Below are positions 1 to 6,470 of a stretch of DNA of 9,463 nucleotides, in pieces. The position numbers and the translations under genes are program-made. This stretch comes from CAJQQY01 sp964352225. GTDB lineage: Bacteria > Bacteroidota > Bacteroidia > Chitinophagales > Saprospiraceae. The notes under the pieces were generated by a model. The model had not been told where the DNA came from. It did not search any database and saw only the letters and a list, made by a program, of their open reading frames with translations. Position 1 is the first letter of the stretch, and every line of letters starts with the position of its first letter. The stretch covers positions 1-9,463 of the forward strand of contig CAYGRM010000265.1 in NCBI GenBank assembly GCA_964352225.1, in the 5' to 3' direction.

Positions 1-225
1 TAAAGTCTCATTAAATCGATCCATTTTCACGACCGCTTGAATATAATTCAATCCGAAATAAACTGCTGTAACAAATAAAACATCACTTATAAAAACACCC
101 AAAGCTACCGCCATCCCTGCTCGAAATCCATGTTCGATTCCTGCTTGCAACAAAGCAAAAAGAATTGGACCTGCCATTACTGTCAGCGTCAATCCAAAAA
201 GCAATCCTTCTAGTAATGCGTTCAA
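1..225 (-). CDS. LysE-family translocator, 5' part only (runs off the window)
   Basis: This is the N-terminal 75 codons of a LysE/RhtB-type membrane exporter, a family that exports amino acids and related small molecules through the inner membrane. The translation shows a first hydrophobic helix, then the family's typical stretch MAGPILFALLQAGIEHGF, then RAGMAVALGVFISDVLF and a second helix (VTAVYFGLNYI). There is no ATG at the expected N-terminus. An in-frame TGA lies six codons upstream of TTG at 225, and the next ATG (177) would remove the first helix, so TTG at 225 is the best start. The rest of the protein lies left of base 1. It follows yjbQ on the same strand but is separated by 192 nt containing a large hairpin, so co-transcription is doubtful. 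The family call is firm; the substrate is unknown. Confidence 0.8.
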   Translation of the reverse strand, partial: MNALLEGLLFGLTLTVMAGPILFALLQAGIEHGFRAGMAVALGVFISDVLFVTAVYFGLNYIQAVVKMDRFNETL

Positions 226-283
226 ATGAAGTTTATTTTTTCAAAATAATTACCCAAATAAAAAAAGTTTAAAATTAAATGAC

Positions 284-358
284 TCTGTGAGAAATGGTCT
301 ATGAAAAGTGGAGCGGGTTAGGCACCTGCCCCACTTCTCATAGACCATTTCTCACAGA
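284..358. repeat. 75-nt near-perfect inverted repeat / hairpin
   Basis: Bases 284-318 pair with 324-358 around a 5-nt loop. Of 35 positions, 32 are Watson-Crick, one is G/T (315/327) and two are mismatches (305/337 and 312/330). The outer 21 bp are perfect. The GC-rich inner part (about GTGG-GCGGGT) is unlike the AT-rich surroundings. It lies between the end of yjbQ and the start of the LysE gene, both on the minus strand. It could terminate yjbQ transcription, but no T-run follows directly on either strand, so a repetitive palindromic or small mobile element is equally possible. Confidence 0.85.
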
Positions 359-417
359 CTTCTTTATTGCTTTTAATAAAAAATGTACTAATAGTTATCA
401 AATTTAAAGATACTTTT

Positions 418-831
418 TTAACTGTAAATAGTCGCTACAAGTTTCCTTCTTCCTCCATGATTTCGAAATTCACAAAGATAAATCCCTTGCCAAGTTCCTA
501 AATTTAATTGACCATTTGTTATCGGAATCGTCACCGAACTTCCAACCAAGGTTGACTTAATATGCGCAGGCATATCATCCGCACCTTCCATGGTGTGAAT
601 TAAATATGGCTCATGCTCAGGCATAATTCTTCGATTAAAAATTTCTTCAAAATCTACTCGAACAGACGGATCTGCATTTTCATTGATCGTCAAACCAGCA
701 GAGGTATGTTTGATAAAAAGGTGAAACAAACCTGTTTCAGGTAGGTTATTCATTTCCTCTAAAATTGCCCGAGTGATTAAATGAAATCCCCTCGAATGCG
801 TGGGAAGGATAATTTCTTTTTGAAAAATCAT
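418..831 (-). CDS. yjbQ: YjbQ family protein (UPF0047), secondary thiamine-phosphate synthase type
   Basis: This 137-residue protein is full length for the small UPF0047/YjbQ family. Visible family features are HTSAGLTINENADP (residues 42-55), DDMPAHIK (85-92) and the C-terminal signature S99-x2-I-x-I-x2-G-x4-GTWQ-G-I (99-117), followed by E121 and an RR-K ending. Histidines 42 and 90 and the acidic residues near them match the conserved pocket of the family. Some members show weak thiamine-phosphate synthase activity that can compensate for loss of ThiE, but the physiological role is not settled. It is likely a soluble cytoplasmic protein; no signal peptide is present. It is divergent from the vWA lipoprotein gene with 109 nt between the starts. 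The ATG at 831 is the natural start because the family begins with such a short β-strand (FQKEIIL). Confidence 0.95.
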   Translation of the reverse strand: MIFQKEIILPTHSRGFHLITRAILEEMNNLPETGLFHLFIKHTSAGLTINENADPSVRVDFEEIFNRRIMPEHEPYLIHTMEGADDMPAHIKSTLVGSSVTIPITNGQLNLGTWQGIYLCEFRNHGGRRKLVATIYS

Positions 832-846
832 GTATTCGTTTTTTTA

Positions 847-882
847 CAAAAATAAAAAAATAATCGTCCGTAACCCACCAAA
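847..882 (-). promoter_or_regulatory. Possible Bacteroidota-type promoter of yjbQ
   Basis: On the minus strand, TATTTTTG (854 to 847) fits the Bacteroidota -7 box TAnnTTTG and ends 15 nt before the yjbQ ATG. A TTTG (882 to 879) could be the -33 box, but the 24-nt spacer is slightly long. The AT-rich context makes chance matches likely. Confidence 0.35.
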
Positions 883-940
883 AATATTTTCCCTCGCATC
901 TCATCCAATATAAAATTCACTCACCATAAAAAATCAAGTT

Positions 941-2728
941 ATGAAAAGTACGTTATCTTTTTTCGCAATGATTCTACTTTGCAATTGTATTGTTATAACT
1001 TCTTGTCAAAATAGTATTCCAAAAACTTCACAAGATAGTTTAAACAATTCTAAGGAAAATAATCACCCTCCAATCGACGATCAATATGCCTATCAGGAAG
1101 AGGCCATAAAAATTATTGAAGATGTGACACCTCCACCTCCGCCGCCAGTCATCGAAGAAGTTGCTAAGAAAGAAAGTATGTCTGAAAATAAGTTAATATT
1201 CTCAGATCAAATTATAGAAGATAATTCTGAGATTGAGATGGATGAGGAAGATATCGCGGAAGAACTTCAAATAAATTTTGACCACCAACACAACACCGAA
1301 GAATACAATCACATCATAGAAAATGAATTTCTTTCGTCACTTGAAAAACCATTATCAACATTTTCTATTGACGTAGATAATGCATCTTACAGCAATACTC
1401 GACGATATTTGAGCAATGGACAAATGCCTCCAAAAGATGCTGTCCGAATCGAAGAGTTTGTTAATTATTTCAATTACGATTATCCACAACCAAATGGTGT
1501 TGATCCATTTTCGATCAATACTGAAATTTCAGATTGTCCTTGGAATGCAGACCATAAATTAGTGCACATCGGTTTGCAAGGTTACGAGTTGCCGAGAGAA
1601 CAAATGCCTCCTTCCAATTTAGTTTTTCTACTCGACGTTTCGGGTTCAATGGGTTCTCCGAATAAATTACCGCTTTTGAAAAAAGCATTTCAATTACTTA
1701 CACAACAGATGCGAGAAGATGATAAAATTTCAATTGTAGTTTATGCAGGTGCATCAGGATTGGTATTACCTCCAACTTCTGGAAATGATAAAAATAAAAT
1801 CATGGAAGCCCTCGAAAGATTAGAATCCGGCGGAAGTACGGCTGGTGCAGCAGGCATCCAATTAGCTTATCAAACAGCCGAATCTACTTTTATCAAAAAT
1901 GGAAATAACCGAATCATTTTAGCTACGGATGGAGATTTTAATATCGGCACGAGCAGCACTTCCGAGCTCGTTCGCTTGATTGAAGAAAAAAGAAAGTCAG
2001 GTGTTTTCCTTTCCATTTTAGGATTCGGAATGGGAAATTATAAAGATGGTCGAATGGAACAATTGGCTGATAATGGAAATGGAAATTATGCCTACATCGA
2101 CAATTTTGAAGAAGCCAAAAAAGTCTTTGTTCAAGAAATGGGTGGCACACTTCACACCATCGCCAAAGATGTAAAATTACAAATCGAATTCAATCCTGCC
2201 CATGTCAAAGAATACCGATTGGTAGGTTATGAAAATCGAAAACTAAAAAATGAAGATTTTAATAATGATCAAAAAGATGCTGGAGATTTAGGATCAGGTC
2301 ACACGGTCACAGCTATTTACGAAATTATTCCAACAGGTTCTGAGAAGACTTCCGCTAGCAAAGTGGATGCCTTGAAATATCAGGATCGCTCTGTCAAAAG
2401 ATGGACGAAAATTGATCCCGATTGGATGACGATTAAGCTGCGTTACAAAAAGCCAAATGAGGATGTAAGTAAATTGTTAGAAGTAACGGCTAAGGACAAT
2501 GGTATTTCACTTCAAGCCACTTCCAACAACTTTCGATTCTCGGCAGCGGTAGCAAGTTTTGCGATGATCTTGCGAGATTCTCAATTCAAAGGAAATGCGA
2601 CTTATGATAATATTTCAGAAATGGCGCAGGGTGCAATTGGAAAAGATGAGCATGGATATCGAAAGGAATTTTTGGATTTGATTCAAAAAGCAAAACAGGC
2701 GGATATTCGATTGACCGCTGAGAAGTAA
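941..2728 (+). CDS. vWA-domain lipoprotein, YfbK-like (vWF_A N-terminal + VWA + DUF3520)
   Basis: This 595-residue protein starts with a lipoprotein signal peptide (lipobox I19-T-S-C22), so the mature protein is probably anchored in the envelope. Residues 23-130 form a low-complexity linker with a six-proline run (64-69) and an acidic stretch (about 93-110). The conserved part follows: the N-terminal vWF_A-associated region (about 134-200, with STFSIDVDNASYSNTRR), the VWA domain (about 225-400) and a C-terminal DUF3520-type domain (about 415-590). The metal-binding MIDAS motif looks intact: D232-V-S234-G-S236, threonine in GGSTAG near 300, and D330-G-D332. This is the architecture of E. coli YfbK and many Bacteroidota proteins. 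VWA domains of this kind mediate metal-dependent protein binding; the partner is not known. Many Bacteroidota relatives carry a carboxypeptidase-regulatory-like domain before this core, and here I see only the linker. It is likely monocistronic, between a divergent and a convergent neighbour. Confidence 0.92.
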   Translation: MKSTLSFFAMILLCNCIVITSCQNSIPKTSQDSLNNSKENNHPPIDDQYAYQEEAIKIIEDVTPPPPPPVIEEVAKKESMSENKLIFSDQIIEDNSEIEMDEEDIAEELQINFDHQHNTEEYNHIIENEFLSSLEKPLSTFSIDVDNASYSNTRRYLSNGQMPPKDAVRIEEFVNYFNYDYPQPNGVDPFSINTEISDCPWNADHKLVHIGLQGYELPREQMPPSNLVFLLDVSGSMGSPNKLPLLKKAFQLLTQQMREDDKISIVVYAGASGLVLPPTSGNDKNKIMEALERLESGGSTAGAAGIQLAYQTAESTFIKNGNNRIILATDGDFNIGTSSTSELVRLIEEKRKSGVFLSILGFGMGNYKDGRMEQLADNGNGNYAYIDNFEEAKKVFVQEMGGTLHTIAKDVKLQIEFNPAHVKEYRLVGYENRKLKNEDFNNDQKDAGDLGSGHTVTAIYEIIPTGSEKTSASKVDALKYQDRSVKRWTKIDPDWMTIKLRYKKPNEDVSKLLEVTAKDNGISLQATSNNFRFSAAVASFAMILRDSQFKGNATYDNISEMAQGAIGKDEHGYRKEFLDLIQKAKQADIRLTAEK

Positions 2729-2751
2729 GGTATCCGTTAACTGGCTATAGG

Positions 2752-2834
2752 AAAAGAGAGACGCTATTTTTTTATGAGATCGAAACTAGTCCAGTAAACT
2801 TTTTTTTTGCATAAAAATTTAGCGTCTCTCTTTT
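2752..2834. terminator. Bidirectional terminator-like inverted repeat between convergent genes
   Basis: The arms 2752-2776 and 2810-2834 pair over 25 bp with two mismatches. The outer 15 bp (AAAAGAGAGACGCTA and its complement) are perfect. The outer ends are A-run on the left and T-run on the right, as in terminators that work in both directions. The repeat lies between the vWA stop (2728) and the rhodanese stop (2837), so it can serve both genes. The 33-nt loop is longer than in typical intrinsic terminators. Confidence 0.7.
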
Positions 2835-2836
2835 CT

Positions 2837-3145
2837 TTACTTTTTAACCAGCTTATGCACACTTTGCCAAGAACCTCCGTTGTACGCTTCAATTCTATAG
2901 GATTCTAATTGTTTTTTTGCAGCATCACTTCTCATTCCTGAAGCACAACAAGTGATGATTGGTTTTTTCATTTTTTTAATCCTATCGATGTTTTTTCCAA
3001 AATCGCCCAGAGGAATATTTATCGCTCCTTCTGCACTTCCACCTTGAAATTCCTTAGTCGTTCGAACATCAATAATTACTGCCCCACTTTTTATGATCGG
3101 TTTCAGATCAGTCCCCCCAAATAGTCTTCTCAAAAAATCTAACAT
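2837..3145 (-). CDS. Single-domain rhodanese-like protein
   Basis: The 102-residue protein is a short one-domain rhodanese (sulfurtransferase fold). It shows AVIIDVRTTKEFQGG (22-36), GAINIPLGDF (40-49) and an active-site loop C67-ASGMRS. This fits the CxxGxRS form of persulfide-carrying rhodaneses, with C67 as the probable catalytic cysteine; C66 next to it is an extra cysteine. No signal peptide is seen, although the N-terminus (MLDFLRRLFGG) is amphipathic. Such proteins move sulfane sulfur from thiosulfate or another persulfide donor to an acceptor such as thiol or cyanide. It is the last gene of a four-gene minus-strand group, 23 nt after the lipoprotein gene, and ends next to the inverted-repeat terminator. 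The substrate and link to its neighbours are unknown. Confidence 0.92.
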   Translation of the reverse strand: MLDFLRRLFGGTDLKPIIKSGAVIIDVRTTKEFQGGSAEGAINIPLGDFGKNIDRIKKMKKPIITCCASGMRSDAAKKQLESYRIEAYNGGSWQSVHKLVKK

Positions 3146-3168
3146 TGTATTTATATGTGTTTAAATAA

Positions 3169-3846
3169 TTAAAAATTAATTAAAATCTCACTTACTTTTA
3201 ATCCTGCTTCTCTCGCTTTCGGATTACTTGACGAAAATTCTTTATCACCTAATAAGTCTGGAAAAACAGCTTCCTCATTTGTCGCTTCTAAAAAAACGCT
3301 CAATTTATTATTTAATTTTCCGCCATTCCAATTGGCTAATTTCCCAGCGTAGTCCCATTCAAAACCATAGAAATTAAAATCTTTTCCATTAACCAGTACT
3401 AATCCCTCCAAAGGCATTCCTACTTGAATTCCCGAGTCAGTTTTCCATTTTGAATTGATTCCTTTTATTCTGATGCTTTCAAGTTTTGCCATTTGCTCGT
3501 TACCCTCAAATAACACTTGGATTTCATTATTCGTTTTTGGAAAAACTAATAATCCTTTTTTTGTTTCACCTTCTCCCAATCCAATTTCAGTTTCCATTAC
3601 ATTCTCTTTTCCAAAAGTTTTGTAAATATCAGAATCGGTAAAGTTAGCTTTAATTCGCCCAACTTGTACACCAGGAATGCAAGTCCAATTATCTGTTTTT
3701 TCAATTTTGACTGGAGATGTTGAGATTGGTTTTTTCAATTCATCTGTTATAGAATTTCCATTGTCAGCATTTGTAGATGTTCCAAATTCACAACTCGAAA
3801 TAGCGATCGCAAAAAATAAGGTCGCAAAAAATTTAATGTAATTCAT
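3169..3846 (-). CDS. Lipoprotein of unknown function with two similar half-motifs
   Basis: I do not recognise a named family. The chosen start (ATG at 3846) gives 225 residues beginning with a clear lipoprotein signal peptide (MNYIKFFATLFFAIAISSC, cysteine at 19). A longer frame from TTG at 3885 would overlap the upstream gene and bury the signal peptide, so it is rejected. After a Ser/Asn/Thr-rich spacer (20-52), the mature part has W54-TCIPGVQVGRI (to 65) and a similar W134-KTDSGIQVGM (to 144). The second unit continues into NGKDFNFYGFEWDYAG (153-168) and NWNGGKL (172-178). The repeated W-x(4-5)-G[VI]QVG spacing suggests two related β-rich units. The gene starts 26 nt after the membrane-protein gene and is followed 23 nt later by the rhodanese. 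It is probably anchored on the outer or inner membrane, facing the periplasm. Confidence 0.82.
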   Translation of the reverse strand: MNYIKFFATLFFAIAISSCEFGTSTNADNGNSITDELKKPISTSPVKIEKTDNWTCIPGVQVGRIKANFTDSDIYKTFGKENVMETEIGLGEGETKKGLLVFPKTNNEIQVLFEGNEQMAKLESIRIKGINSKWKTDSGIQVGMPLEGLVLVNGKDFNFYGFEWDYAGKLANWNGGKLNNKLSVFLEATNEEAVFPDLLGDKEFSSSNPKAREAGLKVSEILINF

Positions 3847-3872
3847 AGTTGTTATTTTATCTTTTTTTAATT

Positions 3873-5225
3873 CTACTCTTTCCAAAAAGTGATCTTTGTA
3901 AAATCCTCTTCAATAATTTCCTCTTCCTTGTTTATCGCTTTTTTACGGATAAAAATAATGTGTTTTCCATTTATCAAAGTATCCGTTTGCAACATAGTAA
4001 AAATTCCTCTTTCCTTTCGATTTGGGTGAGTATAAAAATAAAAATCCGAATTAACGAGAGTGGAATCAATTGAAATGGAGTAAAAATCTTTTAAACATGC
4101 CAAGGCATTTCCTGGTTCCTTTTCATTGATATTTGGATCGCCTAATTTAAAATTTCCATTTTTGTAAGAGATCCCAGAGTTAAATCCATCGTTTTTTTCA
4201 GGCTTAAAGTCTTCACATATTTTTCCTAAAACTGAATTATCCTTCACTTGGTACTTAATGAATAATGGTAAATAGTCTCCTTTGATAATTTGAGAAGGAA
4301 TGCTTGCTCTTCGAATGAATTTATCATCTTCGCGCAAATCATCGTAATCATTGTTACGTATTTCAAATTCACCACTATTGTCAGGATAAAAAATATATTG
4401 GTCAAATTTGAAAAATGGAATTAAAAAGAACATAATCAAATAAACACCAAGAGCTATTCGAATTTTATTTTTTGAAAAACGGTTAATCAAACTATAATAA
4501 ATACTTCGATAAATTCCAGCCATCGTGATCACTCCGATAACTCTATAAATTGGAAAATAAATTTTACTAACCCATTTATATCTTTTAAAGAATCCAAGCG
4601 ACAAAGTATCTATGAAATAAATCAATCCTAAGAACAGCGAAAATAACACAGTTATTTTTATCACATTAAATAGCCTTATTCCTAGATCAGATTCCGTAGA
4701 AATTAATTCAGATAACCCAAAAATAAATACGTACGTAAATAAACTTAATGCAGAGAAAAACAAAAACATCGAGAACATCATAAATACTACTAAAAAAGTA
4801 AACGCAAAAATCACACTCGATAAAGTATCCAATCGTTCCAAAAGATGATCCAATGACGGAACTCGCTTTTTTAATTTTTCTGTAAAATATGCTGAGTAAC
4901 CCAACTTATCTAAATCAATATTACTTTGCACCGATCTCAAACCTATCGTTCCAATCCAAAATCCTCGAAGGAAAACATGAACGATCAAATTAAAGGTCAA
5001 AATCCAAGAGGCTAAAATCAAAGTGATAATAAATGTTCGCAGCACTCCTTCCATATTTCCACTCAAAGCAATGTGTAAATTGACATAGTCCAACACCCAT
5101 AGCATTCCCTCTGACGCCTGAATCAATAAGAAAATTGAAAAACCTGAAACCAATAATTCCAAGTTCCAACTCTCCCGTTGTAGCTGATCCAACCAATCTC
5201 CGATATGGTTTTTTTTATCTTCCAT
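3873..5225 (-). CDS. Integral membrane protein of unknown function with a C-terminal extramembrane domain
   Basis: This 450-residue protein has no family that I can name. It opens with a short polar N-terminus (HIGDWLDQLQRESWNLELL), followed by hydrophobic segments at about 22-46, 62-86, 135-172 (long enough for one or two helices), 188-210, 222-246 and 256-272. Residues 273-450 are polar and rich in Asp, Asn and Lys, and probably form a soluble domain, perhaps periplasmic. The segment between 87 and 134 is a basic amphipathic loop (FLRGFWIGTIGLRSVQ, then KKRVPSLDHLLERLD). No catalytic motif, nucleotide-binding loop or transport signature is evident. It follows the DUF2891 gene by 35 nt and precedes the lipoprotein gene by 26 nt, on the same strand. 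The 35-nt gap upstream holds a palindromic repeat only 8 nt before the ATG. The coding call is strong; function is open. Confidence 0.88.
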   Translation of the reverse strand: MEDKKNHIGDWLDQLQRESWNLELLVSGFSIFLLIQASEGMLWVLDYVNLHIALSGNMEGVLRTFIITLILASWILTFNLIVHVFLRGFWIGTIGLRSVQSNIDLDKLGYSAYFTEKLKKRVPSLDHLLERLDTLSSVIFAFTFLVVFMMFSMFLFFSALSLFTYVFIFGLSELISTESDLGIRLFNVIKITVLFSLFLGLIYFIDTLSLGFFKRYKWVSKIYFPIYRVIGVITMAGIYRSIYYSLINRFSKNKIRIALGVYLIMFFLIPFFKFDQYIFYPDNSGEFEIRNNDYDDLREDDKFIRRASIPSQIIKGDYLPLFIKYQVKDNSVLGKICEDFKPEKNDGFNSGISYKNGNFKLGDPNINEKEPGNALACLKDFYSISIDSTLVNSDFYFYTHPNRKERGIFTMLQTDTLINGKHIIFIRKKAINKEEEIIEEDFTKITFWKE

Positions 5226-5233
5226 TTGCGTAT

Positions 5234-5253
5234 CCCGAAGCTCCCGCTTCGGG
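5234..5253. repeat. REP-like palindrome, copy A1
   Basis: CCCGAAGC (5234-5241) and GCTTCGGG (5246-5253) form a perfect 8-bp stem with a 4-base loop (TCCC). It lies 8 nt upstream of the start codon of the 450-residue membrane protein, where ribosome entry would occur. Its core 17 bases match copy A2 in inverted orientation with one difference. Confidence 0.8.
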
Positions 5254-5260
5254 TATTATT

Positions 5261-6394
5261 TTATTTTTTCGAAGCAGGAGCTTCGGAGTACGATAGAGCG
5301 AAAACGGCAAACGATGCTAACCAATGCGATCCTTCATAATGTTCGGAGACAACATTTGGGACGGTCAGTCGCAAATGTTTCTCAGCAGCTTCATACATCA
5401 ATTTTCGTTTTTTCTTACTCTTTATATTTTTAGAAATTCCGTACATGCACCATGCGCGACTTAAATTCAATCCATCCAAATGTACAATTTTTGGATCACT
5501 TCGATCGCTCACATCTGCGGGAGTTGTCAAGGTTTTTAATTTCTCTTTGGGTAAAAATTTCTTAAACCACTTTTCAAATTCCGATGCCGACAAAACTCGA
5601 CGCATCAAATTGGCTTCCTCCATACAACCTGATAAAAAATCCTCTCCGCTCGGTTCATATTCCGCAGGGCAATCGCAATCTGAAAAATAATAATCTCGTG
5701 CTCGCTTTTCAATTAAATTTTTCAATTCAGCATGCCCTGTAGAATTCGCAAAGTCCCAAGCAAATGATAAACCAAAAGCGGTATTCGGATGTACGCCTGT
5801 TCGCACCGGGTAAGTTTGAATAGGTAAAAATTCTAGGTATCGTTGTGTCATCAAATCGGTCAAAGGTTTCAGATTTTTCGACCACATTTGTGCTTCGTCA
5901 TCTTTAAAAGTGTGAAGTTCTTCTGCCAATTTCATCAGCCAAGACCAACCGTACATTCGCTCCCAACTTTTACTAGCAGTTGTTAAATAAGCAACTTCAC
6001 CTTTGATATTTTCGGCAGTCAAATTCTCTCCCAATTTTTTTCTAATCATTTTCGCCTCTGGCAAATTGGGGAAGTCTTTCAACAATTTTACCAACATCCA
6101 ATGTCCATGAACTGAGGAGTGCCAATCAAAACATCCATAAAATGCAGGATGCAATTCCGTCGGTCGCTTCAAGTCATTTCCATTTTTCAATACTTGATTC
6201 AACTTGTTCGGATATTCTTGTTGCAAGCAAGACAACGCTAAACTGGAAAAATGCGAAGCACCTTTCTCCGTCATTTTTAGTTTACCAGATTCTGTAGTTT
6301 TCAAAAATGGGTTATTCATATTTTGAGAAAAAATATTTAATGAGCTCCAGCAGATTAAAAATCCGAAGAGGAAAAATTGAAATAGTTTATTCAT
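5261..6394 (-). CDS. Secreted DUF2891-family protein
   Basis: The 377-residue protein starts with a Sec signal peptide (MNKLFQFFLFGFLICWSSLNIFSQ, probable signal peptidase I cut around residue 24), so it acts in the periplasm or outside. The DUF2891 hallmark is ELHPAFYGCFDWHSSVHGHW near residues 80-100, followed by conserved segments GWSWLMKLAEEL, YPVRTGVHPNTAFGLSFAWD, CDCPAEYEPSGEDFLSGCMEE and LNLSRAWCMYGI. The pattern of aromatic, histidine and acidic residues, with a predicted all-helical body, recalls helical-barrel sugar-active enzymes, but that is inference and the family has no established reaction. It opens the probable operon that continues into the membrane protein, the lipoprotein and the rhodanese. 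Its last residues (SEAPASKK) come from a palindromic repeat, an unusual end that may be a late extension of the gene. Confidence 0.92.
   Translation of the reverse strand: MNKLFQFFLFGFLICWSSLNIFSQNMNNPFLKTTESGKLKMTEKGASHFSSLALSCLQQEYPNKLNQVLKNGNDLKRPTELHPAFYGCFDWHSSVHGHWMLVKLLKDFPNLPEAKMIRKKLGENLTAENIKGEVAYLTTASKSWERMYGWSWLMKLAEELHTFKDDEAQMWSKNLKPLTDLMTQRYLEFLPIQTYPVRTGVHPNTAFGLSFAWDFANSTGHAELKNLIEKRARDYYFSDCDCPAEYEPSGEDFLSGCMEEANLMRRVLSASEFEKWFKKFLPKEKLKTLTTPADVSDRSDPKIVHLDGLNLSRAWCMYGISKNIKSKKKRKLMYEAAEKHLRLTVPNVVSEHYEGSHWLASFAVFALSYSEAPASKK
5270..5286. repeat. REP-like palindrome, copy A2 (inside the DUF2891 gene end)
   Basis: CGAAGC (5270-5275) and GCTTCG (5280-5285) form a perfect 6-bp stem with a 4-base loop. 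Read on the minus strand the element is CCGAAGCTCCTGCTTCG, identical to copy A1 except for one loop base (T for C). The two copies are head to head and can pair with each other over 17 positions with one mismatch (5245/5276). On the minus strand the copy is read as the codons for S-E-A-P-A-S at the C-terminus of the DUF2891 protein. Confidence 0.8.
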
Positions 6395-6408
6395 TTTTTT
6401 CTTTTGAA

Positions 6409-6416
6409 CAAATATA
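6409..6416 (-). promoter_or_regulatory. Probable -7 promoter box for the DUF2891 operon
   Basis: TATATTTG on the minus strand (6416 to 6409) is an exact match to the Bacteroidota -7 consensus TAnnTTTG, 14 nt before the ATG. No TTTG is present at the usual -33 distance, so the call rests on one box. Confidence 0.4.
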
Positions 6417-6470
6417 AAATACGTGGGAGACTTTTTAGGGGAAATGGAGTTTTATCTTTTTGGAAATCCT

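Noticed and set aside
832..940. Promoter for the vWA lipoprotein gene
   Set aside because: I found no TAnnTTTG box on the plus strand in this interval; the nearest candidate (TATTTTCC) lacks the key bases, so no site is listed.
1938..2150. 70-codon minus-strand frame inside the vWA gene
   Set aside because: It is antisense to the conserved VWA domain and has a cysteine- and phenylalanine-rich composition typical of a shadow frame.
3169..3885. Longer version of the lipoprotein gene starting at TTG 3885 (238 residues)
   Set aside because: It would overlap the end of the upstream membrane-protein gene and place 13 charged residues ahead of a clean lipoprotein signal peptide. ATG at 3846 fits much better.
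5234..5287. CRISPR-like repeats
   Set aside because: There are only two copies, inverted rather than direct, self-palindromic and separated by 18 AT-rich bases. No cas gene is present.
5234..5287. Intrinsic terminator between the DUF2891 gene and the membrane-protein gene
   Set aside because: The stem is strong, but the minus strand continues with GATACGC and no T-run, and the next gene begins 8 nt later.
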